This document shows, piece after piece, positions 31,387 through 43,555 of a stretch of DNA of 64,000 nucleotides. The notes beneath the pieces were generated by a model. The model saw nothing but the letters and a program-made list of their open reading frames with translations. It was not told the origin of the DNA and did not search any database. This DNA comes from Gautieria morchelliformis (Eukaryota > Basidiomycota > Agaricomycetes > Gomphales > Gomphaceae). The stretch is from assembly GCA_015179125.1 (NCBI GenBank), contig WHVA01000306.1:1-64000 (forward strand), read 5' to 3'. Each line of letters starts with the position of its first letter. Positions within the stretch are counted from its first letter, which is position 1. Position numbers and translations under genes: made by a program.

Positions 31387-32311
31387 CGTATAAAATATAA
31401 AGACTTAGACCGTCAATGTAAGAATTCAGAACTATTGGAATGCGCAACGTTCGTGATGTTGAAACCGCACTTACGAGGTTAAATAAAAATACGACGTCAA
31501 ACATACTATTCAAGAGCTGCTTACTTTTATATCCATCGATTCTATAGTTTAGATCCGAATCGTGAGGGGCCCGTTCGACAACAATTCGTGCCAGTACTAT
31601 TGGCACGAATTGTAGTAGTAGTTGCAACCTAAGCTCGTTGTCACCGTGCTCACCACGAACCGATCAGTAAGGTTGCATTCGGTAATTTTATTCTGGTGGT
31701 GCCACTTCCAGGGCAGAGGTGATTAGTATACCTTTGCGGTTAGGCACTGACAGGGTCCATCAGTGTGGGTCAAACTCAAAGTCGTCAGCAGCGATCGGTT
31801 CTCGGTGCGTGAGCAACTCACTCGCCGGTGTGCTACGTACCAGCTAGGCGCTTATACTTTACGGCCGCAACTGCGGACCATCATTGGGGTTCTCGAGTCG
31901 GATTCAAGTATGTGTTTGCAGCTCGAGACCTAGTCCCGGTGCAGTCGAAAAAGCTGTACTTTCCAATCAGCGGCCTCTCATCGTGTATTCGCGAATTGAA
32001 TGCTTCTTGGGTCACCGGTGATGACTCATCTTTGGAGACCGGTGACGAGCCATGTACAAAAATTTTGCAATCACTGTTGTATAACGTACTTCAACCGCAG
32101 GGCGACTCGGCGAGGGCAATTGTGACTTGTCACGCAGAGAAATCGCATCGAAGTCTCGACTCCAGGCCAATCCAGGACCAAATCTACAGTATGCCAACGA
32201 TATGGCTTGTATAGATAACCCCAGTTCTGAAGCATCCAACCTCGGCCAAAGCCAGGCAACAGGGTGAAAGTCACTCACAAATCACCGCCGAATTTTTCCC
32301 CGCCTCAGATA
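31387..32311. other. Spacer between DUF6533 copies 1 and 2
   Basis: Upstream DNA of copy 1 (31387-31640) resembles that of copy 2. The block 32130-32250 resembles the downstream DNA of copies 1 and 3 (29570-29690 and 34575-34700). The middle, about 31640-32130, is unique with no convincing gene. A hairpin lies at 31582-31612. Confidence 0.5.
31582..31612. other. 12-bp-stem hairpin
   Basis: CAATTCGTGCCA and TGGCACGAATTG flank a 7-base loop GTACTAT; the pairing is perfect. It lies upstream of DUF6533 copy 1. Function unknown. Confidence 0.7.
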
Positions 32312-33967
32312 TCATTCCAACGTTCTGTGGTCATGTTTAGCGATCCAAACCTGAGGTAGTAAATAGGGCCAGTGTTGTTGGTGAGATGGCGCGAACGGCT
32401 GCGTTACCAGACCGTATAAGGGTATATCATTGGGACCATAATCGGGACCATCATCAGGTACGGCTCCACGGAGGTTGAGGAGAATGCGCTTTATCAGGAC
32501 TGCGTGCAACAGTACCTGCACACTGAATGTGATGATAATCAACGGTATAGGCACAAGAGGTAGATTAAAATGCACGTACTCGGCGAGGACCATGGCTGAC
32601 TACTAACGGGTCAGACCCTCGATGCACCTTATGAGGAGACACGAGTTGGCGAACTCACAAATGCCACCATTGCGACGATATTGAATATAGAGAAGGCTGT
32701 GAATTCCGTTAGCCGCGCCCATTTAGTAACAGAACCCAGACTTGACGCACCAAGCATGTAAATGTAATACAGCATCCCTGCCGAGAGGAATAGCTGTAAG
32801 ATGTCTGCCGTCCGGCTGGTTGAAGAACAGATCACTTCTCACCATCCCTATATAGTGTGACAACAATGTTGGAGGAGCTTGTCCTAACTGCAAACAGGTG
32901 AGGATTTCGCGAGGATAATGATTACGAGTCATGCACAATGCTTTCTACCGTGGTACATAGTCATGCCTACGATGACTACGTGAGTATGGAAACCGTAAGA
33001 TATTGATCGGAATGCCGTCAGAAACAAATTACAGCTCACCAGAATCTATGCCTGTGAATAGTACGAAGTTCACCAAAACAATGCGACCCGCTCCTTCAAT
33101 TAAAAGGCAGCCTTGGCTGCCAGGCGTCGGGTCTGGAATGTCTAGAAAAGGGCCTCGATAAGAGTCACGGAGAAAATCCTGAGATCAGACATGCATTTAA
33201 TTTGTTCGATATTATAAATCAAGATTGAGAGAACCACGACGGCTATGACAGCCCAAGATACAATAAGGCCTATGCCCAACATTTTCCGTCGCCCAAATAT
33301 TACCCATGTCCTGAAGATGAGGACTACTGTGGGAACCAGGTCAGCGTCAGAGGCCTACGAGAGATTGAGATAGTGTACATTCTCCAACACACATAAGGCA
33401 AGTTACCAGCACTGGTGAGATGGTCAAACGGAATATCAGTAAAAAATGGACGCAAAAAAACTCACTGTCGCAACTAGTTTGCAGAGTGCTCGTACAACTT
33501 GAAGGAAGTGGGCTACCAGCAGCTGTGCACAAGCAATTTAGTTCATGAGAAAGTGTAAGTCGAGAGTGGAACAGACAGTTTCCAAATATGAATATAGATG
33601 CCGAGAAACCTAGGTACGCCACCATGAAATACAGTACTTTGGCCACACTCCACCGCGCCGACCAGATGAGGCCAACTTCAATATTCAACGTCAACACGTG
33701 GTCGTAAATCTATTATTAAAATTTCGTGAGTCCAAGTATTCTAGACGGTACGTATATCGTACCAACAGCACCGCGCCTGCCACTGACTCGGAGTCTGGTA
33801 TTTAGCGCACTGACAAGGTACGACATTAGGCAGACACACTTGTAAAATACTGTCCCCATGAACTTTAGCATGGCATCAAGCTGCAGAGGGTGGTGGTTTT
33901 TACTCACGTTAGGTAGTAGGTTCTGTTTGAGATTTGAAGCTATAAAGCTGGACAGTTCTGCATCCAT
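32312..33967 (-). CDS. DUF6533 membrane protein, tandem copy 2 (extended C terminus)
   Basis: The start MDAELSSFIASNL is at 33967 and the DUF6533 segment LTLNIEVGLIWSARWSVAKV is at about 33690. Membrane helices follow, with WARLTEFTAFSIFNIVAMVAFVSS near 32700 and VLLHAVLIKRILLNLRG near 32470. At the position where copies 1 and 3 have TGA after LPQV, this copy reads TGG and continues 14 residues (WIAKHDHRTLE) to a stop at 32312. Exon 1 ends AACGTGAGT. It is the same family and strand as copies 1 and 3, so the cluster arose by tandem duplication of a ~2-kb unit. Confidence 0.72.
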
Positions 33968-34059
33968 GGTATAAAATATAAAGACTTAGAGCGTCAAGGT
34001 AAGAATTCAGAACTATTGGAATGCCCGAAGTCCGTGATGTTCAAACCGCACTCACGAGG

Positions 34060-34570
34060 TTAAATAGAATACACGTAGATTCTTGAGATTAATCACATCA
34101 GCGTTACACTGTTTGAATCATTACACGAAACACTGGTTATCTTTGCAAAGGCCGGAATCGTACATAGATGATTGATCCATTGCCATGCATGATTCTATGG
34201 CATGGATTGATTGATGTTTACCTAGAAGACATAATATTAATAGCAGCGTGCATGTTATGCTTCTGTTTGTTCATCGAGAAGCTGAGATCAAACATACCGT
34301 CTAGCTAGTAGTGGGCTCTTAATACAGACCACACGCCAAGCAAATTCCCAGTCAGTTAGTAGCTAGGTTCTTTTGATACACATCACGCTGGCACCGTTGG
34401 TTGAAATCTGCCCTGTAGGGCCCATTCATGACAAGTGGGAGATATGGATGGATTTCATGACGTACTCTGAGCCACCCTGCGTTCCGGAAGTGAATCGAAA
34501 GACCGGTAACCAGACTATTCTATATAAATAGATTTGTTATATTTGGAAGGCTGTACGTAAACCACACGAG
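34060..34570. other. Spacer between DUF6533 copies 2 and 3
   Basis: Unique sequence with no recognisable gene or element. Conserved downstream sequence of copy 3 begins at about 34575 (GAGAAATCGCATCGAATTC). Confidence 0.4.
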
Positions 34571-34789
34571 GGCAATCAGAGAAATCGCATCGAATTCTCG
34601 GATGATCCAGGCCAATCCAGGACCAAATCTACAGTATGCCAACTATATGGCTTGTATAGATAACCCCAATTCTGAAGCATCCAATCTCGGCCACAGCCAG
34701 ACAACAGGGTGAAAGTCATTCGCACATCACCGCCGCATTTTTCCCCGCCTCAGATATCATTCCAGCGGTCTGGGGTCATGTTTAACGAG

Positions 34790-36400
34790 TCAGACCTGAG
34801 GTAAATACGGCCAGTGTTGTTGTTGAGATGGCGTGGACGGCACCATTACCGGGCTGCATAAGGGTATATCATCGGGACCATAACCGGGACCATCATCGGG
34901 TACGGCTCCACTGCGGAGGTTAAGGAGAATGCGCTTGATCAGGACTGCGTGCAACAGTGTCTGCATTCTGAATGTGGTGATAACCAACGCTGTAGGCAGA
35001 AGAGGTAGATTAAAATGCACGTACTCGGTGAGGACCATGGCTGACTACTAACGGGTCAGACCCTCGATGCACCTTATGAGGAGACACTAGTTGGCGAACT
35101 CACAAAGGCCACCATTGCGACGATATTGAAGATAGAGAAGGCTGTGAATTCGGTTAGCCGCGCCCATTGAGTAACGGAACCTGGACTTAAACGCACTAAG
35201 CATGTAAATGTAATACAGCATCCCTGCCGGGAGGAATAGCCATAAGATGTCTGCCGTTGGCTGGTTGAAGAACTGATCACTTCTCACCATCCCTATATAG
35301 TGTGACAACGATGTTCGACGAGCATATCCGGACTGCAAACCGGTGAGGATTTCGCGAGGATAATGAGTACGAGTCACGCACAATGCTTCCTCGCGTGGTA
35401 CATAGTCATGCCTAGGATGACTAAATGAAAACTGTCAGATATTGACCGGAATGCCATCAAAAAAATTTAGAGCTCACCAGAATCTATGCCCGTGAGTATT
35501 ACGAAGTCCACAAAAGCAATGCGACCTGCTCCTTTAATTAAAAGGCAGCGTTGGGTGCCAGGCGTCGGGTCTGAAATGTCTACAAAGGGGCCTCGATAAG
35601 ACTCATGGAGAAAATCCTGAGATCAGACATGCATTTAATTTTTTCGATACTATAAATCATGATCGAGAGAACCACGACGGCTATGACAGCCGAGGATACA
35701 ATAAGGCTTATGCCTAACGTTTTCCGTCGCCCGAATATTACCCATGTCCTGAAGATGAGGATTACTAGTGTGGGAGCCAGGTCAGCATCCGGAGGCCTAT
35801 GAGACTGAGATAGTGTACATTCTCCAACACACATAAGGCAAGCTAACAGCACTGGTGAAGATGGTCAAACGGAATATCAGTAAAATGGATGCAAAACACT
35901 CACTTTCGTTAGCTTGCAGATTGATCGTACAAGTTGAAGGAAGGTAAGGTTTAGCAGCATCTGTGCACAAGTAACTTAATTCATGAGAAAATGTAAGCCG
36001 AGAGTGGAACAGACAGCTTCCAAAAATGACTATAGACACCGAGAAACCCAGGTACGCCACCATGAGATACAGTACTTTGGCCACACTCCACTGCGCCGAC
36101 CACATGAAGCCAACTTCAACGTCCAATGTCAACATGTGGTCGTAAACCTATTATTAACATTTCGTGAGTGCCAGTATCCTTCTAGGCTCTATGTATATCG
36201 TACCAACAGCACTGCGCCTGCCACTGACTCGGAGCCTGTTGTTTAGCACATTGACAAGGTAAAACATTAAGCCGACGCACTGTTAAAATACTGTTGCCCA
36301 TGAGCTTTAGCATGGGGGTCACGGTGCGGTGTTTACTCACGTCAGGTAATACGTGCTGTTTCAGACTTGACACTATGAAGCTGGACATGTCCGCATCCAT
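34790..36400 (-). CDS. DUF6533 membrane protein, tandem copy 3
   Basis: Exon 1 starts at 36400 (MDADMSSFIVSSLKQHVLPD) and ends at a perfect GACGTGAGT donor at about 36341. Exon 2 opens after AATAATAG with YDHMLTLDVEVGFMWSAQW, the DUF6533 signature, and continues through VAYLGFSVSIVIFG (helix) to SYLCTDA. Later exons hold LIFRTWVIFGRRKTLGIS (about 35740), WARLTEFTAFSIFNIVAM (about 35140) and LLHAVLIKRILLNLRSGAVP, stopping at 34790 after LPQV. It is probably the best preserved of the three. An integral membrane location is inferred from the hydrophobic segments; function is unknown for the family. Confidence 0.75.
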
Positions 36401-36554
36401 TGTATGAAATATAAAGACTTCAACGAGTGTGTTGGGATTTAGTATTGGGTGACTAAGCGTAGCACCGTGCAGGATCGCGTCCGCAGCGGTCGGTTAGGCT
36501 AAAAGCTTTTAAAGGACATTAGTAATCTCGGTCAGGTATGACCGGTGCAGTCGC

Positions 36555-36610
36555 CTCCCTCCTAACGCATACCTCTTGGGATAGCCCCGGAGGTATGCGT
36601 TATTAGGGAG
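36555..36610. other. Long hairpin upstream of DUF6533 copy 3
   Basis: CTCCCTCCTAACGCATACCTC pairs with GAGGTATGCGTTATTAGGGAG with one or two mismatches around a 14-base loop. It could be a regulatory structure or the relic of an inverted-repeat element. Confidence 0.65.
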
Positions 36611-37773
36611 TATGGGGTGTCGGTTCGAGAGAAGGCATATTGGCGCCGATCTTATTACGACGATTTGCAAACGCCACGCATCACGTGACCTTTGAGTCGC
36701 CTGTCGTCACGCATCACGGCCCCGTCACGCGGCAGAGACTGGCCTGGATCTGTGGCCGGAATTCAGGTTTGATATTCAGCAACGTCACGCCATCTACCCG
36801 CCATTGCGCCTAGGAAACCGGCGCGTCACGCTAAAAGGCCGTGAGCAATACCACAGCATGTCAGAAGACCTCCAAAGTCCGTATCAGCTCATCAACCCAT
36901 CAGGCCCTGACGTACATGCCACCAACCGCGCCTCGCGAAAAACACTATGGTATATGGAAGGGGATTCGTAAAATATAAGTAATGTAAATTATATACAAAG
37001 AAAAAGAACATATTGGACTGTATCTCACAATCAATCTTGTCAGAAATTATGTCGAATCTCCAGTCAGGATTTTCAATGGTCCAACAAGCCCGGAGAATCA
37101 AAACAGATGGGGGACTGACTTGGACCCTCACCGCCGGACTAAGTAGCAATTCATGCAAATTAAAAATTAAACAGATCTCCACTGCTGGTGAGGCGGGGCC
37201 TGGGCCCATATTGCCAGGAGAGAAGAGGGGTGGATTAAAAAACCCTCTAATCCTCGTAATAGGGGTTTGGGACCCTACTCGTCTTCAAATATTCAATGAC
37301 TTCCGGACGATTCGACTGATCATTGCTCATGCACATGAAATAGCAAAGGACGCGCATCATTCCTATACTTAATAGCATGACATGTTAAATGAACAAAACA
37401 CGTAAAGCGTCGGAAATAGTACAGAAGGCGTGTATAGTCTGCGAGTAGTCAATACGGGCGAATTCTCGTGTCTCAGTGGGAAGATGAGTTGAAACAGGGA
37501 AAAAACATGGCCGTCGGACTCAGGGTGGAGGCTTTGGTTAGTTTTCGTTATACAATTGACGTGTGCGGTACGGGAGATGGTATATTTTGGACGTGATTGC
37601 GAGGGAGTCGGTGTTGCTATACAATAAACGGGAGCGGCGCGGGTGAGTCAGGGAGCCGCGGATGCATGGGGAGGGTGGATGTGAACGGGTCACGTCGCAG
37701 CATACAAGCTGGGGAGTACTGTACAGAGGCTGACGAAGCGGACGAGGTAGCCCTTTTTTTTCAAGTTCAGGTT
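36611..37773. other. Intergenic stretch with CRTCACG cluster
   Basis: Between 36680 and 36835 the motif CATCACG or CGTCACG occurs at least six times. After that I see no convincing gene. The plus-strand open stretch 37013-37372 has no family resemblance and no good start context. Confidence 0.4.
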
Positions 37774-38981
37774 TCAGATGGTCCTCTGAAAGTAAATTGT
37801 GATGCAAAAGTGAAAAAAGCGAATCAGCGGTATTTCTCGAAATATCACAGATAAGGCGAGTGGCACGTACCTTGACAACGGACCACTGCACGATAAGGGT
37901 ACGTATACGTTCCTGCAGGGCCCCGCGACACTGTTCGCACCAGAGTCTTTCGCCAAGGGGGCTTAACGCAGATTCAAGGGTGCTCCCCGGCATATCTGCT
38001 AAGCGTTAGCAGCGTCTGCTACTACAGATCCACATGGACGGCACTCACCAGGCCGAGCATCCCACGCGAGATATGCAGATGCGAGTGCCCACGCACGGGT
38101 GAGCTTTTTCTGCTCTACAAAATCGCAGTCAGGAGTGGGGGGATGAGGATGGGGAGGGGGAAGGAGGAGACGTTTGAGGGCATCGGAACGGCCGAGATGG
38201 AGGAAGAAAAGGCGTTTGAGGTAGACGGGGCCAATTTGTTGAACGACGTCGTCGGTGAGAGTGGGGAGAGAGAAGGAGAGGAGGTGGGGTGAAGCTGACA
38301 CGGCGACCTGGTGAAGATCGTACTCGGCTGCGAGTGCGTAAACCTCGAGAGGTGAGGCGGGGGCATGGGAGAGAAGAAGGTTGAAAAGCGGAGTAGATGG
38401 GGAGATGTAGGAGGAAAGGCAAATACCGTATCTTTTGAGGGAGAGCAGGCTAGCTGAGAGATTAGCTATGCTAGGAGAATAATGGGAGCACGACAAGTTG
38501 TAGATGGTGTGGAGGACGACGTTAAGCACTTGGGAGGATTCAGGGACAGGGACAATTGCCTCGGCGTCGTGAGTCATGGATTCAGCAGGGAGGAGGTGGT
38601 TGAATGAATTTTGGGAGGCGGAAAGCAGGACATGAGAATGTACATAGAAAAATACAGAATCTGCGGATAACCTGGGGGGAAATGGGTGAACGCGTTGCGC
38701 ACACGACTACTTGACGCGGCTACATACAGAACAAGGTCGCTCGGCGATGAGTTATTTTGTGCGCCAGGAAAGAACGTTGTTGATATAGAAATGAGGGTGT
38801 TTTCTGAAAGCTGAGGGGGAGATATCGACGAAGGCGAGTCCTGTTTTCAAGCTCTCAGCGTGGAACTCATTGCGCAGAGAACGGTGATACGCACTGGAGG
38901 GGTTATTAGCGGACTGGGAGGTATGATGTCCCCGAGTTCCTTCCATTTCTTTTCGCTGATAGCAACTGGGCTGTCGCTCAT
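37774..38981 (-). CDS. BTB/POZ-domain protein, 5 exons
   Basis: Exons on the minus strand: 38981-38895, 38840-38728, 38671-38049, 37995-37871 and 37785-37774. All junctions are GT..AG and keep frame, giving 319 residues ending SVVKRTI. A Ser/Pro-rich N terminus (MSDSPVAISEKKW) precedes the BTB core, SPSDLVLLSADSVFFYVHSHVLL, where the protein would dimerise. It continues with LLHTIYNLSC, PLEVYALAAEYDLH and KKLTRAWALASAYLAWDARP. The latter segments are typical of a large BTB-protein family in Agaricomycetes, of unknown individual function, perhaps adaptor or regulatory. The start could also be the in-frame ATG 12 bases upstream (38993). A Pro/His run (PPPHPHPPTP) follows the BTB region. Confidence 0.85.
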
Positions 38982-38993
38982 GGTGGTCAACAT

Positions 38994-40003
38994 TGCGGTA
39001 GACGTATGGACCTGAAAAAAGCCGCCGAGTGTTCCAGTTCCAGGGTTTAGGTGCCCCTCGTCGATCCTATAAGCCCAGGTTAGGAATTGGGAGGTGCTTA
39101 TCTGACGGGCGTATGACGTCACTGACGTCACGCCCAGCGCGCAACCTCCGCATGCCGCAATCTCGTGAGTGCTAGCAGCTCCCACATTTCTCTCGTATCA
39201 TCAGCTGGCTCACAGAACCTATTCGCGACGCCATGCTGATTATGGGTTGCAACTAATTCCAGTCTCTTTCAGTTAATTAGGCTGGCCGTCCCAAACATCA
39301 GCCCCGCCACTTCAGCCAATTTATTATCATGCAAACTCAAACACACGTCCCTCGGCGATATCGCTAGATCCACATCTAAAGCTCAAGCGATTCCACAAAG
39401 AGCTTGGATTCATAAGAATTCCGGGTACATACAGTAAGTCGGCTTCACAACTGGATGGGATAACGTCACTGTCGTGTCGGATTTCACCTTTGTGAGCCCC
39501 AGATCCATATACTCCCATGACTATCTTTTTGGCCTCGGTATATCTGTGGCTGGCATCGTTCATGGCGACATACCTTAGACCGATGTCCCGACCCGGGCTC
39601 GCCGTCTGGCCTGTCAATGTGAACCAGTGCCGGTCGATGAGGCACCGGCCAATATAGATTGACTTGGTGCTGTGATTGCTGTCCGCCGTCGACCTTGTTT
39701 ACATAAGCCTCGTCGCCATTCCCGCTGGGGCCTGGCAGGTATTGAAACTCTCAAATTCCACCTCTCACAGGTGGGAGTCAGATCTTGATTGCTCTTAGCC
39801 TGAAAGGCGACTAGACGTTAATGCGCCACCGGTAACTAGTCACTGAGTACGGGGACCTCGCTTCGCCATTACCGGTTGGAATAAAGCGAGCGGATTAGTC
39901 ATCCTGTCTCCTAGCTAGTTCGTTAACCTTTGCATGTGCTCGTCGAAATACCTATCCTTCGTTTACCCTCGCTGACCGTTCGATACCCTCCATTGTCTAA
40001 GCG
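38994..40003. other. Intergenic region between divergent BTB and coiled-coil genes
   Basis: The minus frame above the BTB start remains open to 39185 but has no family match. A 96-codon open frame at 39327-39617 (minus) starts MTGQTASPGRDIG and cannot be assigned. The region probably holds both promoters; there is a pyrimidine-rich stretch before 40004. Confidence 0.4.
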
Positions 40004-43000
40004 ATGATGGCGAGCACGCTAGCAGCGAGCAGCTCACGGGCCTCGACGCCAGAGTCGCCACTTGCCAAGGCAGCTACCACCATCGACGATCTCACCGCTG
40101 CACTATCCAACTTCTCTCGAGCTCCCACACCGGATCCGGCTATCATATGCTGTTGTCGCAGAGACGACTGCGAGTCGTCGTGTTCCTGGGCCAGCTTCAG
40201 AGCGAAGCTGGAGAGCAGGCTGGTTCTCAGCGCCGGTTAGTCTGCGCTGTTGTGCAAGCGGCCCACTCATTCAACCGTGTTTTGAGAGAGCAGAGGTTGG
40301 TCAGGCGCTGCTGCAACGACATGAAGCCTATGTTCGCAGGCAGGACACAGCACTCTCGCGTGAAGTTAGTATGCTCCTTCGTCATTGGTTGGCAGCGTGA
40401 ATGATTGTTTCCAAAGGCCAGTTTGATTATTGACGTAGACGAACCATCGTCTTCAAGACAGCATGTCGAATTTTTGACAAAGAAGTTGGACACGGTGACG
40501 GAAGAGAATACCCTCATGGAATCGGTGAGCTCGCCACCGTTTCGCGTCGCTCATCCCGCTCGACCTCTCTCCAGCGCATCAACGAGCTATTAATCAAACA
40601 TGAGGCGTCGGAAGCATCAAATAGAACTATCATGCGCGAGCTCCAGGAAGCACGCGCCACACTCAATCGTTTGTCAGCTCAACGCACTCGTTCTATAGGC
40701 TGGGAGATGCGTCTCTCGCAGCAGACGCAAGAGAAGGAAGATATGCGTCAGGAAAGGGACAGTGAATCTCACAGAGCCAGAGTCGCCGAGTCGAAAGCAG
40801 CCGCCTTTGTGGAGAAATGCTGTATGCTCATTTCTCACATTGTATCGGCGCAGTGTTGACAGCCATCTCGATTCCAGCCAAGCTACAGAATGAAGTGCAT
40901 GCGCTCCGCGAAGAAGTGCACAACTTCCGCGAGTCGCGTGCGGCCTTTTCGAAGAACGTACTGCAGGAGGCGCGCACGCGTCTCGAAGCACTCCAACATT
41001 CGGTTCGCGCTTTTACGCGATGCAGTCACGCATAACTGATCAACAAGAATGGGTTTACAGCTTGGACGTGATCAAACGCGTGAAGACCCGGAAATCACGC
41101 GTGTTCTGGAGTCGCTCGTGGCTGACAACGAGACGCTGAAGCGCGACACCGCCGAACTGCAGAATCTGCTCCTAGAATCCCGGGATGACGTCCGCACGCT
41201 TCGCGAAGAGCTGGAGGAGCATCGTGCTCTGGCACCAGCTTTTGATGGCAAGTGGTCTGCGGCATATAGCTGGAATTGATGTATATTGACTGTTGACAGA
41301 TATCACTACGGTGGGAACACCGCCGCATACAGCAACATATCTGCCACGATCGTCTGCCTACGGCCGTGCCCGAGGCCATCATCCGTCGAGCAGCATGGTT
41401 TCAGCACCCTCAATGCTGCTTGGCCTGCCTCACAGCCCAATGCAACATGCCTCGCCACACATATCCGCTTCCAGCTTCAGACAGGATCCAATATCTCTCA
41501 GCGGAAATGCTCATTTATTGGTATGGCGGCCCGGCCTTGAACTTTGTCTGTGCATTCTCACCAGAAATCATTTCAGGGGGACGATGCCATAGCGGAGTGG
41601 CGTGACGGTCAACACGAGCGTTTACTGTCCTCAGTCATATTGAATACACCCTCCCGGCATAGCGGTGACGCGGATATCGATCGGCAGCGCACACCCTCCC
41701 CTTTTTCTCTTGATAAGTACAGGGCCAGCGTCAAGTCTCCCCTACCCTTAAACCGGTCGCGTGGTGTACAGACGGACCCCCAAGCGCAAGTCATTCCCAG
41801 TGTACCTTCTCCGCGGCCGTCTACTCTAGGAGTTGAACGGGAGAGCCTGTCCACGCACGCCCAAGAATCTCGCTCTGACACGTCGTCGATCAGCCAGCAG
41901 CTGGAACCACGGGATCAGGGCGCCGTCGCTGCCATAGTTGAGAAAGTAGCAGCCTTACTGGTCAGAATGCTTCAGGCGGACGTGAGGACACTCACCAATC
42001 GCCTTAAGCGCCAGCATTTGCTTCCCCCTGGTGGTGATGCACGCCACCTTTCTCATTCGACAATCAGCAGTATCGTTACCGAGGTGGCAAATCTCCGTCC
42101 TCCTCCGGTTTCAGGACGAGACGATGCTGCGTCGAACTCGTCTTTGCTGACTGTGACAAGGGCTGATATCAAAGCTTTGCTAAAGCTGTTCAAGGACGCC
42201 TTCACAGAACTTGGGGTGCTCCGGGAACAAATCAATGAGGTTGTCTTCGATCCGTCTGTGGCGCATAAGATCAGGAAGGAAGCCGGAGAACCGGAAGGCG
42301 TCGACGGAGAACCGAGATCCCCTTCTGCTATGGGAGGCTGGATTGCGCCGATTCAGAAACTCTTCACAAATCAACCCGCTGCCCTGTTATCGACTTTGGA
42401 GTCAGCTGCGTCTGCCGCTGGAACGAGCAAACCCGTTCCGGAGGTGGGGCGCGGTAAGGCTCCGCCTCGCGTCGTGCCCAAGCTTGCGCCCGCGATTGCT
42501 GCCAGCTCCACCACCGTCAACGTCGAGTTCGCCAGCAGCGGCGTGAGGAAGACGGACACATCTGATGGAGCATTGCGTGTTTCGTCGTCTGCTGGTGTGT
42601 CGCCCGGCTCACAGCCACACGTTACTAGACCGCCTGCTTTCATAAGACCTGTACCATTGCCGCTTTCTTCGTCACGGAACCTCATGGGTATCTTCGCTGG
42701 CGCACCACAGTCCAGTGCCGGTCCCGCACCCGGGGTGCAGAGGTGGGAAATGCCCCCAAAGAGCGACAGGGAGCGGGTGCGGCAGATCAGAGGCGCAGTA
42801 TCCACCGCGCGTCTGCGGGAACCCAGCGGCGGTACAGCGACGCTGGGACGTTCTGCCGCTGCGCGTACCTCGAACCGGCTCTCGCGCCACGTGGACGCGG
42901 TGATTGACCAGAAGGACGACCAGATCCCCGACTTCCGCGAGACGCTCCTGGGGCGCACGCTCCGCCCCCGTGGCTTGTCAGACTCCTCCATACATACGAC

Positions 43001-43349
43001 GTTCTTGAAGGACATGATATCATCAGCGCCAGAGAAACACCCAGAGGGAACCGGTGGCTTGCTGCATGGCGCCCCCACTGATGCCTCGTCATCGTCGTCG
43101 ACGGGGTCGCAGCCAGGTTCCCCACCCAGGGTCGTGGCTCGACCCTATCCCACTGCTGACGCCGACAGTGCACGATCGCCAGCTGCCCGACTGGGGCGGC
43201 ACTTGGCATCTTGGGCGACTGCGGCGACTGGTGGACACTATAATGATGTAGGTCAGGCTGAGGAGTTTTTCTTTGGAAGCCCGCGTGAAGATGCAAATTT
43301 ACCCCACCCTGCCTGGACTCGGAGAGGCATGGAAGGGAGGGATATTTGA
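40004..43349 (+). CDS. Large coiled-coil and disordered protein, unrecognised
   Basis: The start is ATG 40004 (MMASTLAASSSRASTPES). Exons include 40004-40235, 40294-40364 (EVGQALLQRHEAYVRRQ), about 40417-40528 (ASLIIDVDEPSSSRQHVEF) and about 40580-40820 (RINELLIKHEASEASNRT). Further coiled-coil exons run to about 41250 (LVADNETLKRDTAELQNLL), and a last exon from about 41577 reaches a TGA at 43349. The first ~400 residues are heptad-rich coiled coil. The middle has Ser/Pro-rich disorder, then a helical block (ALLVRMLQADVRTLTNRLKRQ; TRADIKALLKLFKDAFTELG), and the tail is disordered. A Cys cluster (CCCRRDDC) lies near residue 50. It looks like a structural or spindle/cytoskeletal scaffold, but this is a guess from shape only. 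Confidence 0.7.
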
Positions 43350-43555
43350 GGGTACCTGTGTTTACGTTTATTGCTTGACCTTCGTTATCATTTGATTGTA
43401 ATCTATTGCATATACTATCATCCCTTGAGCTGCAAAGTATTCATCGTCGAAAGGGTAAATAATTTCTAACCAAATCATAAGGAAGGTATACAGAAGCTTG
43501 ACAGCACAACATTTGGAAATAATTTACGTGTTAATTATGACGACTCCCCTCTTCA

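Noticed and set aside
37013..37372. 119-codon plus-strand open frame
   Set aside because: No recognisable domain, no good start context, and composition like intergenic DNA.
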